DNA of 64,000 bases. Source: Rhodobacterales bacterium (GTDB lineage: Bacteria > Pseudomonadota > Alphaproteobacteria > Caulobacterales > Hyphomonadaceae). The notes beneath the pieces are model-generated. The model worked only from the letters and a program-made list of their open reading frames with translations, was not told where the DNA came from and searched no databases. Shown here piece after piece: positions 34,504 to 43,937 of the stretch (position 1 is the first letter of the stretch; the number at the start of each line of letters is the position of its first letter). The translations under genes were made by a program, and so were the position numbers. The stretch is from NCBI GenBank assembly GCA_014763715.1, contig JACXUV010000002.1:124001-188000 (forward strand). Direction: 5' to 3'.

Positions 34504-34995
34504 ATGAGGCCCCATATGGAAGATGACGCCACGCCAACCCTCGAACCCTGGCAGGTCATGGGCGAAAACCTGGAAATCATGACCGGTGGCATCCCGTGGG
34601 GACGCCGGATGAGTTTCCGCGTCACAAAGCTGGAAAAGGGCCGCGTCTGGGGCGTTCAGCCCTGGAAGGAGCGTCTTGTAGGCGACCCTGATACCGGCGT
34701 GATCCATGGCGGCGTGCTGACGTCTTTCCTCGACAACCTGTCAGGCATGGCGGCGAGCTCATCACTCGAAAAAGCCCGTTTCGTGTCCACGCTGGACCTG
34801 CGTATCGACTATATGCGCCCCGCCGAGCCGCACAGGGAAATCCTGGGCGAGGCCGAGTGCTATCACATCACCCGCAATGTCTGCTTCACCCATGCCTGGG
34901 CCTACCATGAAAGCCGGGACAAGGTGATCGCCGCTGCTGCTGGGGCCTTCGCCATCAACAAGCCGCGCTCTGTCGAGTCGCTGAGGAAATTCTAA
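34504..34995 (+). CDS. Hotdog-fold acyl-CoA thioesterase (PaaI type), first copy
   Basis: 163 residues of the PaaI/hotdog family. The core motif VIHGGVLTSFLDNLSGMAA holds the conserved HGG and the acidic Asp. It would hydrolyse an acyl-CoA in the cytosol. The start at 34504 is used, but ATG 34516 is also possible (MEDDATP). It overlaps the next thioesterase gene by one base (TAATG), suggesting that the two subunits may form a mixed hotdog dimer. Divergent from the FMO operon. Confidence 0.85.
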   Translation: MRPHMEDDATPTLEPWQVMGENLEIMTGGIPWGRRMSFRVTKLEKGRVWGVQPWKERLVGDPDTGVIHGGVLTSFLDNLSGMAASSSLEKARFVSTLDLRIDYMRPAEPHREILGEAECYHITRNVCFTHAWAYHESRDKVIAAAAGAFAINKPRSVESLRKF

Positions 34996-35426
34996 TGGCT
35001 GACGAACTTCTCCCCTCTCGTGCCGAGCAGGTACAGGCCTTCCTCGGCCGCACACCGTTTGCGCAAGAGATCGGCATGCGCTGCGAAGTCATGGGCGACG
35101 AGATGACGGCCATCATGCCGTTCCAGCAGAAATTGATCGGTAATTTCACGATCCAGGCCCTGCACGGCGGCGCCATTGCCGCCTTCCTGGAGCTGACCGC
35201 CATGGCGCAGGTCTACCTCGTGACCGAACATCTGGAGCGCCCGCCTCGGCCGATCAACATCACGATCGACTATCTACGCCAGGGCCACGCCAAGGACACG
35301 TTTGCCCGCGCGACCATCACCAAAATGGGCCGGCGCATGTGCTCCGTCCGGGCTGAGGCCTGGCAGGATGAGCGGTCCAAACCGGTCACCAGCCTGCTGG
35401 CGCATTTCAAGGTGAGCGGCGACTGA
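34995..35426 (+). CDS. Hotdog-fold acyl-CoA thioesterase (PaaI type), second copy
   Basis: 143 residues, again with the core ALHGGAIAAFLELTAMAQ, where Glu takes the position of Asp in the first copy. The start codon overlaps the upstream stop (TAATG), so the two are translationally coupled. Two adjacent PaaI genes of different length suggest either a heterodimer or two substrate ranges. The gap to the next gene (35427-35501) shows nothing recognisable. Confidence 0.87.
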   Translation: MADELLPSRAEQVQAFLGRTPFAQEIGMRCEVMGDEMTAIMPFQQKLIGNFTIQALHGGAIAAFLELTAMAQVYLVTEHLERPPRPINITIDYLRQGHAKDTFARATITKMGRRMCSVRAEAWQDERSKPVTSLLAHFKVSGD

Positions 35427-35501
35427 GGTGTTGGATAAGTGTCCGCTCCGGACCGTGAACAATCCAATGAATAGACCATGAATACATCCGGCGCGGCCCG
35501 T

Positions 35502-36653
35502 CTATAGCCCGCCAACTTCCGGAAAAGCACGGGTCAGGTCCCGGTTCCATTCCAGGTCTGCATTCCAATTGGCGTCATTCTCTTCCATCAGCGCAAGGCG
35601 CACGATGATCAGGTCACGGCTGGGCACGATCCAGATCGTCTGGCCTTCATGCCCCTGCGAGTAGAACGCATCCTCTCCGGCCGGAGTGAGCCAGAAGCCT
35701 GCGCCATAGAAATCCGTCGCGTCGCCGGGCGGCGCGCTGCGGGTCATGTCCACCCAGCCTTCCGGCAACAGGCGCTGCCCGTCCCACACACCGTCGCGCA
35801 GGTAGAGCAAGCCAAACTTCGCATAGTCACGCGCCGAGGCCCAGACGTGCGAGCCGCCCAGATAAGTGCCTGCCGCATCAAATTCCGGCTGGGCATCCAT
35901 GCCGATGGGATCAAACAGGGCCTGCCGGATCCAGGCCGCCATGGGCACGTCATCCGGGGCACAGCCGTTCTGCGAAGACACTGTCGAGCACCAGCCGTTC
36001 AGTCCGATCACGCCCTGCAGCGCGCGGCCGACAACACTGAAACCGGCTGTCGAATAATTCCAGCGCGTACCCGGCTTATAGGCCAGCGGGAAAGAGTCCC
36101 GGATATAGCCAATGACATCGAACCGCCCGTGCCCATACATCATCCGCGCGACATCGTTCTTCACCAGCTGGTCAGAATTGAACTCGTTATAGTTCAGCCC
36201 GTCCGTCATCGTCAGCCATTGGTGCCAGGTAATGGACGCACGCGGATCATCTGCAGCGAAGACGCCCGGCAAAGGCGCATCGATATCCTGGACAAGACCC
36301 AGCTGCACCGCCCGGCCGACAAGCGCCGAGGTCACTGACTTGGCGAGGCTCCACGACATCTGCCGCGTGTCGGGACCAAACCCTTCCCGATAGGCTTCCG
36401 CAACCAGCTTGCCCCGGTGGACAATCACGACAGCGCGCGTCTCCCCGCCCAGATCATCCCTGTTGCCCACCATGGCCAGATCCAGCAGGGCATGAATGGT
36501 GTCGGCAGTCTCAGGCGGCAGTTCACCCGTCTCCCATCCGGCCGTCGGCCAGGCCTGCCCGTCAGGCTGGGCCGGCATCGGCACGAGCGCCTGCGCCGTT
36601 GCAAAAGGCGCAAGTGCGAAAGCCAGGCAAATCAAGAATAAGTTGCGCGCCAT
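35502..36653 (-). CDS. Exported serine hydrolase, class C beta-lactamase/esterase fold
   Basis: 383 residues with a signal peptide (LICLAFALAPFATAQA). The SxxK motif is in SWSLAKSVTSALVG and the YxN motif in RWNYSTAGF is partly changed (Tyr-Ser). It is a paralogue of the longer hydrolase at 12025-13578, sharing LLPEGWVDMTRSAPP. It lacks that protein's charged C-terminal tail. Probably a periplasmic esterase or peptidase; a true beta-lactamase role is not indicated. Confidence 0.85.
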   Translation of the reverse strand: MARNLFLICLAFALAPFATAQALVPMPAQPDGQAWPTAGWETGELPPETADTIHALLDLAMVGNRDDLGGETRAVVIVHRGKLVAEAYREGFGPDTRQMSWSLAKSVTSALVGRAVQLGLVQDIDAPLPGVFAADDPRASITWHQWLTMTDGLNYNEFNSDQLVKNDVARMMYGHGRFDVIGYIRDSFPLAYKPGTRWNYSTAGFSVVGRALQGVIGLNGWCSTVSSQNGCAPDDVPMAAWIRQALFDPIGMDAQPEFDAAGTYLGGSHVWASARDYAKFGLLYLRDGVWDGQRLLPEGWVDMTRSAPPGDATDFYGAGFWLTPAGEDAFYSQGHEGQTIWIVPSRDLIIVRLALMEENDANWNADLEWNRDLTRAFPEVGGL

Positions 36654-36697
36654 CGCGCTTTTCTCCTATTGTCCCGATCCGGACTTAGGGGAAAAAA

Positions 36698-37030
36698 GTG
36701 AAGCACGTCAAAGCCCTTCTTGCTATCATTGGCATTTCTTTGTTCGCCGCAGGGTTGGGCGTTACATTTCACCCCAACCAGCAGGTGGCCCATGCCGACG
36801 GACTCGCCCAGGCGGAGATTCTGACAGCTCTCGGCGCCAAGCAGGTCTGTTCCTGCCTGCATGTCGCCGGACGCGAAATGGACAGTTGCCAGGGTGACTT
36901 CACCTTCGACATGCGAGGAATTTCCTATACGGATAAAAATAATATAACGCGCGCAACGTCCCATAAGGGCCGGGTAAAGGCAGCAGCTCAATTCACCCAC
37001 GGCCTCGGCTGTACGCTCATCGAGCCATGA
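36698..37030 (+). CDS. Small exported protein, unknown
   Basis: 110 residues from a GTG start preceded by TAGGGGAA. The first 25 residues form a signal or anchor helix (KALLAIIGISLFAAGLGV). Mature cysteines are in VCSCLHVAG, MDSCQGD and LGCTLIEP, so four cysteines may form disulfides or bind a metal. I do not recognise the family. It is divergent from the serine hydrolase, and the two starts are 44 bases apart. Confidence 0.7.
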   Translation: MKHVKALLAIIGISLFAAGLGVTFHPNQQVAHADGLAQAEILTALGAKQVCSCLHVAGREMDSCQGDFTFDMRGISYTDKNNITRATSHKGRVKAAAQFTHGLGCTLIEP

Positions 37031-37095
37031 GATGCGTCATGTCAGAAGCACGTCGCCTTCGCCAGGATTACGCCTGACGGATCCCCGCCCTGCGT

Positions 37096-38001
37096 TCAGT
37101 TACCCGCGCGTTTGATTTCTGCGGGCGTCCCCGCGAACAGCGGCCTGTATTCCGGTTTCAGGAAAGCACGGAAGTCAGCCTCGGGCACGGTGACGTGATA
37201 GGCACCCTCTGCATACGAACCGATTTCATAGGGCGCATAATGCAGAACGAAACCGCCCAGCTTGCCCTTTTCCGTCGAGGCGACCAGGCTGACATTGCCA
37301 GCCAGGATATCTGAGACGGAGAGGGCATCTTTCGACTCTCCGAGGAACATGTCGTAGCCGCCGATGGAGCTATTGCGTTCGGTCTTTGCCTTTGCGATGG
37401 CGTCATACACCGTATCGGCAAGAGCCGCCGCAGCCGCGTCCTTGTCCATGAACAACTCACCAATACGCATCCGGTCGCCCGTCTTCGCATCATAGATACG
37501 CCCGTCGGTCATGTAATTGCCGTGGGCGCCGCCAGTATAGGTGTAGACGAAGCCTTCGAGGCTCGCGAGCTGGCCTGCCGCGCCTGAAACCCGCCAGTCG
37601 ATCTTCAGGTCATAGGGGCGGAAATAGTCCGGGTCGGCTTCCTTGTAGGCTTCGGCGTCTTCCTGCATGGCCTTGAGGCGCACCTGTGCGTCGTCAACCA
37701 CATCTGCCGCAATCGCAGGGCCCAGGGAGAAGACGGCTTCATCGAAGCGGATGTCTGCCTTCAGCACCCCATCATCCACGATGATGGAGCGCGGCAGGCT
37801 CGCTACATCGATGCCCTGCTGGTCTTTCTGCAAGGCTTCGGCATTTGCCGTCTGCCCGCCATCGACCTCCGCTTCCGGAGCAGCTTCGCCTGCTGCTGGG
37901 ATGACCGCTTCTGGCACTTCCACAGGTTCCGCCGCCTGCCCGCAAGCCACAGGAATGGAGGTCATCAGCAGCGCGGCGGACAGGACGAAGGCATGTTTCA
38001 T
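37096..38001 (-). CDS. Exported DUF4163/DUF3298 (PdaC-RsiV-like) protein
   Basis: 301 residues with a lipoprotein-like signal ending VACGQA. After an acidic Ala/Glu-rich linker come a DUF4163-type domain and a DUF3298 domain with the segment YTGGAHGNY. These domains occur in RsiV and PdaC-associated proteins and are thought to bind cell-wall or lysozyme-like ligands. It lies 11 bases downstream of putA and may be co-transcribed, with no obvious functional link. Confidence 0.82.
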   Translation of the reverse strand: MKHAFVLSAALLMTSIPVACGQAAEPVEVPEAVIPAAGEAAPEAEVDGGQTANAEALQKDQQGIDVASLPRSIIVDDGVLKADIRFDEAVFSLGPAIAADVVDDAQVRLKAMQEDAEAYKEADPDYFRPYDLKIDWRVSGAAGQLASLEGFVYTYTGGAHGNYMTDGRIYDAKTGDRMRIGELFMDKDAAAAALADTVYDAIAKAKTERNSSIGGYDMFLGESKDALSVSDILAGNVSLVASTEKGKLGGFVLHYAPYEIGSYAEGAYHVTVPEADFRAFLKPEYRPLFAGTPAEIKRAGN

Positions 38002-38012
38002 GGTCTTTTCCT

Positions 38013-41000
38013 CTACAGGCTCAGCAGTTCAGCGTCACCTCCCTGTGCCGTGATATTCACGGTCACCGCCCTTTCCGTGGCGAAGCGATGGAGATAATGC
38101 GGCCCGCCCGCCTTCGGTCCTGTTCCGGAGAGCCCCTCGCCGCCGAAAGGCTGGACGCCAACAACGGCGCCGATCATCGAGCGGTTCACATAGGTATTGC
38201 CTGCCGGGCAGGCCTCGCAAACTTCCTTGTAGAAGCTGTCCAGCCGCGAGTGGACCCCCAGCGTCAGGCCATAGCCCTTGGCGTGAAGTGCGGCGCCCAC
38301 TTTCTCGATATCGTCCGGGTCGTAGCGGATGACATGCAGGATGGGGCCGAACTTCTCTTCCGTAATCTGATCGAGCGAAGACAGCTCCACCAGGGCCGGG
38401 CCGAAGCCATAGCCTTCTGCCCCGATGACGCCAGCATCGATCTGGTGCAGCACTTTCGCGCATGACTTCATGTCCTCGAGGTGTGCCTGCAGCATGTCAC
38501 GCGATTCCGCATCGATAACCGGGCCGATGTCCGTGTCCGGCATGGCCGGGTCGCCCAGCTTCAGCTCGTTCATGGCGCCGATCAGGCCTTCGATCAGGTG
38601 ATCGGCTGTGGCTTTCGGCAGGAAGGCGATGCGCAGCGCCGAGCAGCGCTGGCCCGCAGAACCGAAAGCCGAGGTGATCATGTCATCCAGCACCTGCTCG
38701 CGCAGGGCCGTGGTATCCACGAAGAGACCATTGAGCCCGCCCGTCTCGGCGATCAGCGGGATGATCGGGCCGTCACGCCCGGCCAGCGTACGGTTGATGA
38801 GGCGCGCCGTGCCCGTGCCGCCGGTAAAGCAGACGCCCGACACGCGCAGGTCAGCGGTGAGCTTCGCCCCCACCGTCTCGCCCTTGCCCGGCAGCAGGTG
38901 TAGTGCGTCCACCGGCAAGCCCGCCTTGTGGAACAGCTTCACGGCCTCGAAGGCAATCAGCGGCGATTGTTCGGCAGGCTTCGCCACGACCGTGTTGCCT
39001 GCCGCCAGCGCGGCGGCGACCTGGCCGGTGAAGATGGCCAGCGGGAAGTTCCATGGGCTGATGCAGCAGAATACACCCCGTCCGTTCAGGGACAGATGGT
39101 TCGTCTCCCCCGTCGGCCCCGGCAGGCGCACCGGCGCGGCAAAGTCCTTCTCGGCGCCCATGGCGTAATAGCGCAGGAAGTCGACCGCCTCGCGCACTTC
39201 GGCGATGCCGTCATTCAGCGTCTTGCCGGTTTCCTGCGCCATGAGGGCGATCAGGCGCGGAGCGTTCTCTTCCAGCATGTCCGCCATGGCACGCAGATGG
39301 CTTGCCCGTTTCGGGCCACCCAGCCTGTCCCAGCCCGGCTGGAAGGCAACCGCCGCATCCAGGGCGCGATCAATGGCGTCTTCGCTGGCTTCCTTGCAGG
39401 CACCCAGCACCGTTTCCTTGTGGAAGGGCACGCGGCAAAGGTCCCCGCCGCCGGTCTCTGGCACACCGGAGACGATGGCCCCGGCGGCAATCGCCGGGCT
39501 GTCCCGGAAGGTGCGGATGGCCGAGGCGATGTCATCACGTACGCTTTGTTGCGACAGGTCCATGCCGGCGGAATTCCGCCGCTCCGGCCCGTAGAGGCGC
39601 GGCGGCGTCGGAATGCGCGGATGGCGGCGCGGGCCCGCCTCGACCTTGGTGATCGGATCGGCCACGACCTGCTCGGCCGGCACGTCCGGATCGAGGAAGG
39701 AATGCACGAAGCTGGTGTTCGCACCATTCTCCAGAAGGCGGCGGACAAGATAGGGCAACAGGTCCTTGTGCGCGCCGACAGGGGCATAGACCCGCACCCG
39801 ATTGCCCGCCTTGGCCGCACCATACAGCGCTTCGCCCATGCCGTGCAGGCGCTGGAACTCGAACGCCGTCACGCCCATGGCATCCGCCATCAGGTCCACC
39901 GTGGCCAGCGTGTGCGCATTGTGAGTCGCAAATTGCGGATAAAGGACAGGGCTCGCCTCCAGCAGCTTTTTCGCGCAGGCAAGATAGTGGAAGTCCGTCC
40001 CCTGCTTCGTGGTGAAGACTGGGAAGTTCGGATAGCCCTCGACCTGGGCATGCTTGATCTCGCTGTCCCAGTAAGCGCCCTTGACGAGGCGCACCATGAA
40101 GCGCTGGCGCGTGTCGCCCGCCAGCTGTTTCAGCTTTTCGATCACACCGCCCGTGCGCTTCTGATAAGCCTGCACGGCGAGGCCGAGGCCCGTCCAGCCC
40201 TTCAGGGACGGCTCACGCGCCAGGCGCTCGAACAGTTTAAGCGACAGCACCAGCCGGTCGGCTTCCTCCGCATCGAGACAAAGATTGATATTCGCCCTGG
40301 CCGCCTGCTCGCAGAGACCGAACAGGCCGGGATAGATCTCCTCCATCACGCAGGCCTCATTCACGGCTTCATAACGCGGGTGCAGCGCGGAAAGCTTCAC
40401 CGACACGCCATTCGCCGCTTCCGGCGCGAGAGACTTGTCCTTGTCGGCGGCCACCTGCTCGATGGCATTCTGGTAGGCTTTCAGGTAGCGCTCGGCATCG
40501 GCGGCGGTGCGGGCGCCCTCCCCCAGCATGTCGAAGCTGAAATGCGCGGCCTCGCCCTGGCGCACCATGCGCCCGCCGCGCTTCAGCGCATCCTTCACAT
40601 TCCGCCCAAGGACGAATTGCTCGCCCATGATGCGCATGGCCTGCATCATGGCGGCCCGGATCACAGGCTCCCCGCTTTCCCGCACGAGGCTGGAGATGAA
40701 ATGCCCCGGCCCCTTGTGGGCCGCTGCCGGCACACCGATGACCCGCCCGGTGAGCATCAGCCCCCAGGTGGAGGCATTCACCAGCCAGGAGTCCGACTGC
40801 CCCTGATGGGCACCCCAATTGCCGGAACGGATCTTCTCTGCGATCAGGTCGTCGCGCGTTTCCGCATCCGGCACGCGCAGCAGGGCCTCGGCCAGGCACA
40901 TCAGGGCGAGGCCCTCGGCATTCGACAGGCCGAACTCCTCCAGAAAGCTCTCCATCATGCCCTTGCGCCGCCCGCGGGCGCGGGCCGTCTCGACCAGGTC

Positions 41001-41147
41001 CAGCGCCCGGCGCATGGCTGCCTGGCGTAGCTCGTCGCTGACCGGGCCCTCCTTCAGGAGCGCATCCAGCAGCGCCTCCTCGTCGATGAATTTATTGGAA
41101 TCGAGGGCGTCCCAGACGAATTGGGTGGGCGCAAGTGTATCGGACAT
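38013..41147 (-). CDS. putA: Bifunctional proline dehydrogenase / glutamate-semialdehyde dehydrogenase
   Basis: 1044-residue PutA catalysing proline to P5C with FAD, then glutamate semialdehyde to glutamate with NAD. The FAD domain (about residues 120-470) contains LSALHPRYEAV and MVRLVKGAYWDSEIK. The ALDH domain (about 540-1030) has the nucleophile segment SAGQRCSALRI and glutamate in IAETGGLNG. There is no N-terminal ribbon-helix-helix DNA-binding domain and no long C-terminal extension, so it is not the trifunctional type. ATG 41147 is preferred over 41183, as the protein then begins MSDTLAPTQF. No Lrp-type regulator is adjacent. Confidence 0.95.
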   Translation of the reverse strand: MSDTLAPTQFVWDALDSNKFIDEEALLDALLKEGPVSDELRQAAMRRALDLVETARARGRRKGMMESFLEEFGLSNAEGLALMCLAEALLRVPDAETRDDLIAEKIRSGNWGAHQGQSDSWLVNASTWGLMLTGRVIGVPAAAHKGPGHFISSLVRESGEPVIRAAMMQAMRIMGEQFVLGRNVKDALKRGGRMVRQGEAAHFSFDMLGEGARTAADAERYLKAYQNAIEQVAADKDKSLAPEAANGVSVKLSALHPRYEAVNEACVMEEIYPGLFGLCEQAARANINLCLDAEEADRLVLSLKLFERLAREPSLKGWTGLGLAVQAYQKRTGGVIEKLKQLAGDTRQRFMVRLVKGAYWDSEIKHAQVEGYPNFPVFTTKQGTDFHYLACAKKLLEASPVLYPQFATHNAHTLATVDLMADAMGVTAFEFQRLHGMGEALYGAAKAGNRVRVYAPVGAHKDLLPYLVRRLLENGANTSFVHSFLDPDVPAEQVVADPITKVEAGPRRHPRIPTPPRLYGPERRNSAGMDLSQQSVRDDIASAIRTFRDSPAIAAGAIVSGVPETGGGDLCRVPFHKETVLGACKEASEDAIDRALDAAVAFQPGWDRLGGPKRASHLRAMADMLEENAPRLIALMAQETGKTLNDGIAEVREAVDFLRYYAMGAEKDFAAPVRLPGPTGETNHLSLNGRGVFCCISPWNFPLAIFTGQVAAALAAGNTVVAKPAEQSPLIAFEAVKLFHKAGLPVDALHLLPGKGETVGAKLTADLRVSGVCFTGGTGTARLINRTLAGRDGPIIPLIAETGGLNGLFVDTTALREQVLDDMITSAFGSAGQRCSALRIAFLPKATADHLIEGLIGAMNELKLGDPAMPDTDIGPVIDAESRDMLQAHLEDMKSCAKVLHQIDAGVIGAEGYGFGPALVELSSLDQITEEKFGPILHVIRYDPDDIEKVGAALHAKGYGLTLGVHSRLDSFYKEVCEACPAGNTYVNRSMIGAVVGVQPFGGEGLSGTGPKAGGPHYLHRFATERAVTVNITAQGGDAELLSL

Positions 41148-41349
41148 CGCAGAGCATCCATTCAAGCAATGACTTTGGTACAAAACCGGAATATCGGGGC
41201 AGACCTTTCAAGGGTTTCACCGAATTGTGGAAAATCTATATCGCCACTCGAAACCAAGCGCGAGGGCAGTGGACAGCGAATCGGGCCTTTACGGTCCTGC
41301 CCAAGCCCGCCATGTTGCGCTCGGCTGCGTGGCATCGATGGGAGTCCAT

Positions 41350-42528
41350 ATGCGGATCATGCTTGTGACAGACGCCTGGGACCCTCAGGTCAATGGCGTC
41401 GTGCGCACCATGAAGCGCGTCATCGCCGAGACAGAAGCGATGGGCCATGAGTGGGAGATCGTACATCCCGGGCAGGGTTTCATGACCATGCCCCTTCCGA
41501 CCTATCCGGAAATCAAGCTGGCCCTGTTCGCGCGGGGCGCGATTGAGGAACGTTTCAACGAGTTCGAGCCCGACGCCGTCCATGTGGCGACCGAAGGCAC
41601 GCTCGGCATGGCCGGCCGCGCCATGTGCCTGAAGATCAAACACCCCTTCTCGACCGCCTATCACACACGCTTTCCGGAATACGTCTCTGCCCGCCTGCCG
41701 ATCCCGCTGTCATGGGGCTACGGCTTTGTGCGCTGGTTCCATAAATACTCCGGAAAAGTGATGGTGCCGACGCCCTCCATGGTGGAGGAGCTGCGCTCCA
41801 AGGATTTCATCAACCTCGTCGCCTGGGGCCGCGGGGTGGACACCGACCTCTTCCACCCGTCCCGCCGGATCGGGGAAGGCCAGCCGGACGACCCGTTCGA
41901 GGGCCTGCCGCGCCCGATCTTCCTGAATGTCGGCCGTGTGGCCGTGGAAAAGAATATCGAAGCCTTCGCCGAGCTGGACCTGCCCGGCACCAAGGTGATC
42001 ATCGGCGACGGCCCGCAGCGCGAAGAACTGGAAAAGCGCTATCCGGACGTGAAGTTCCTTGGCGCGCGGTTCAACGAAGATCTCGCCACCTGTTATGCAA
42101 GCGCCGACGTCTTCGTCTTCCCCAGCCTGACCGACACATTCGGCCTGGTCGTACTGGAGGCGATGTCGTCCGGCACGCCGGTTGCCGCGTTTGAAGCCAC
42201 AGGCCCGCGCGACGTGATCCCCGGATCGAATGCCGGCACGATCACCCCGGTTGGCGGAGACCTTGCCGCCGGCGCCATCGCCTGTCTCGACCTCGACCGG
42301 GAAACCTGCCGCAAATATGCCGAAGGCTACAGCTGGCGCGCCTGCGCAGAGGCCTTCATAGAGAACCTGCAGCCCCTGCCCGCCCCGGCCCGCAAGCGCT
42401 TCTGGCAGAAGATCCGCCTGCGCCGCCGCAAGAAGCCACTGGAACTGGTGATCCCACCTTTACTGGACATGAGCCCAAAGCCGAAAGACAGTCCCAAGGC
42501 CGTCGAGGAAACGGACGAGACGTCCTGA
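41350..42528 (+). CDS. GT4-family glycosyltransferase
   Basis: 392 residues with a GT-B fold. The N-terminal domain begins MRIMLVTDAWDPQVNGVVRT; the C-terminal nucleotide-sugar site has FPSLTDTFGLVVLEAMSSGTPV with the EX7E glutamates. The closest known types are glycolipid transferases such as SqdX or MgtA-like mannosyltransferases of membrane lipids. Donor and acceptor cannot be assigned. A basic C-terminal tail (RKRFWQKIRLRRRKK) fits membrane association. ATG 41350 with GGGAGTCC is chosen. Divergent from putA; the 200-base gap 41148-41349 shows no clear site. Confidence 0.87.
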   Translation: MRIMLVTDAWDPQVNGVVRTMKRVIAETEAMGHEWEIVHPGQGFMTMPLPTYPEIKLALFARGAIEERFNEFEPDAVHVATEGTLGMAGRAMCLKIKHPFSTAYHTRFPEYVSARLPIPLSWGYGFVRWFHKYSGKVMVPTPSMVEELRSKDFINLVAWGRGVDTDLFHPSRRIGEGQPDDPFEGLPRPIFLNVGRVAVEKNIEAFAELDLPGTKVIIGDGPQREELEKRYPDVKFLGARFNEDLATCYASADVFVFPSLTDTFGLVVLEAMSSGTPVAAFEATGPRDVIPGSNAGTITPVGGDLAAGAIACLDLDRETCRKYAEGYSWRACAEAFIENLQPLPAPARKRFWQKIRLRRRKKPLELVIPPLLDMSPKPKDSPKAVEETDETS

Positions 42529-42547
42529 CCCTCTGGCTCAGTCGGCT

Positions 42548-43660
42548 TCACCCTCCGGTTTCTGTCTTCAACTCAGCCGCGCGCGCCTGCTCTTCCACCC
42601 GGTCCTGATCGGTGAGCGGGATCAGCCCCTTGTCGAGCAGGTAGCCATCCACCCCCATGGCGCCGTCTGACACGAACTCTTCCACAAAGTCGGCAATCCC
42701 CGGCACAGAACCAAGGTTCTCGCGCTTCACATAGATGAAAAGCATCCGGGAGAGACCGTAATCGCCATCCTTGATGTGCTCGAAATCCGGGGTCACGCCA
42801 GACAGCAGCCCCGCTTTCACCCGGTCTGCATTCTGCTCCAGAAAGGAAAAGCCGAGAATGCCGATGGCCGTCGGCGTCTTGGTCAGCGCCTGCACGACCG
42901 CCGCATCATTCTCGCCGAAATCGATCCAGGCCCCATCCGTGCGGATCGTGTGGGCGCGCTGCAGGAAGGCGGTTTCGTCCTGCTGGTGCAGCGCGCTCAT
43001 CTGCGGATCACTGAGCGCGCCATGCTCCATACCCAGCTCGACAAAGGCGTCGCGTGTGCCCGAGGTCGGCGGCGGACCGAACACGAGAATCGGCTCGTCC
43101 GGCAGGGAAGGTGCGACCTCCTTCCAGGATTTGTAGGGATTGGGCACGAAGCCGCCCTGCCCGTCCGGCAGGTCCTTGGCGAGGGCTCGGTAAAGCTCGG
43201 CCTTGGTGATGTCGAAATCCGGCCCGGCTTTGGAGTTGGCAATGACAATGCCGTCATAGCCGATGCGGATCTCTGCCGGATTGTTGACGCCATTGGCCGC
43301 ACACAGGGCGCGCTCACTGTCCTTGATAGGGCGCGAGGCATTGGAAATCGAGGGCTGGGACGGGCCCGTCCCGAGACAAAAGGCCTTGAACCCGCCCCCG
43401 GTGCCGGTCGTTTCGACCACCGGCGTCGGCCATTCGGTGACCGCGCCGAACTGCTCGGCCACCGCCGTCGCGAAGGGCGACACCGTGGACGAGCCGACAA
43501 TCTTGATCTTTTCCGCGTCGATGCCGGTTATGGACGGCGTGACGATCCGGTCGCCCACTTCCAGCTTCGACAGATCCGTACGGCCACAGGCCGGAAGCGC
43601 CAGACACAGGGCCAGGGCAGCAAGTACTGGCACAAAGGCCGGAGGGCGTGCACAAGTCAT
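42548..43660 (-). CDS. pstS: Phosphate-binding lipoprotein (PstS family), orphan
   Basis: 370 residues with the lipobox LPACGR. The periplasmic phosphate-binding fold includes VGSSTVSPFATAV (residues about 50-62), ETTGTGGGFKAFC and GPPPTSGTRDAF. The GxSTxxP and TSGTR segments bind phosphate in the family. No pstC, pstA, pstB or phoU is in the window, so the permease must lie elsewhere. ATG 43660 is preferred over 43681 because GGGAAAG precedes it. It converges with the glycosyltransferase, 19 bases apart. Confidence 0.88.
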   Translation of the reverse strand: MTCARPPAFVPVLAALALCLALPACGRTDLSKLEVGDRIVTPSITGIDAEKIKIVGSSTVSPFATAVAEQFGAVTEWPTPVVETTGTGGGFKAFCLGTGPSQPSISNASRPIKDSERALCAANGVNNPAEIRIGYDGIVIANSKAGPDFDITKAELYRALAKDLPDGQGGFVPNPYKSWKEVAPSLPDEPILVFGPPPTSGTRDAFVELGMEHGALSDPQMSALHQQDETAFLQRAHTIRTDGAWIDFGENDAAVVQALTKTPTAIGILGFSFLEQNADRVKAGLLSGVTPDFEHIKDGDYGLSRMLFIYVKRENLGSVPGIADFVEEFVSDGAMGVDGYLLDKGLIPLTDQDRVEEQARAAELKTETGG

Positions 43661-43800
43661 GCTTAATTCTTTCCCAGTCATGCCCGCACCTATCCGGAAT
43701 CCGGCGTCTCGCCAAATACGCTAAGCCTTCTTCAATAAACGCTACAGGCCTCGACGAAGAAGGTTTCGTGAAAAATTTCAGCCCGCACAAAAAAATTTTC

Positions 43801-43829
43801 TTGCGTGCCCGGAGTTTGTCCCCTACATC
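43801..43829 (+). promoter_or_regulatory. Promoter of the ornithine decarboxylase gene
   Basis: TTGCGTG, 14 bases, CCTACATC fits the Caulobacter-type TTGACGS-N10-14-GCTANAWC consensus. The predicted start near 43836 leaves a leader of about 100 bases that begins just before the speF-type structure. Confidence 0.6.
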
Positions 43830-43852
43830 GCCTCTCGAAATATAGAGATGTG

Positions 43853-43937
43853 GCGGACACTCTGCGCTAACCCACTCGGTGGGGGCCCCCGTACTAACGC
43901 CCAAAGCTGGTTAAAAGCCCTTTGGAGGTTAGGTGTC
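43853..43937 (+). ncRNA. speF-type leader RNA of the ornithine decarboxylase gene
   Basis: Located directly before an ODC gene, as in the alphaproteobacterial speF motif. GACAC (43856-43860) and TAACC (43868-43872) are complementary to GTGTC (43933-43937) and GGTTA (43927-43931) next to the start codon, and the latter overlaps the GGAGG ribosome-binding site. A CCCAC-TCG-GTGGG hairpin lies between. Pairing of the ends would mask translation initiation. The link to polyamine control is known for the motif class; it is inferred here. Confidence 0.72.

Noticed and set aside
38928-41030. Open frame of 700 codons opposite putA
   Set aside because: Mirror of putA codons; PutA itself has complete catalytic motifs.
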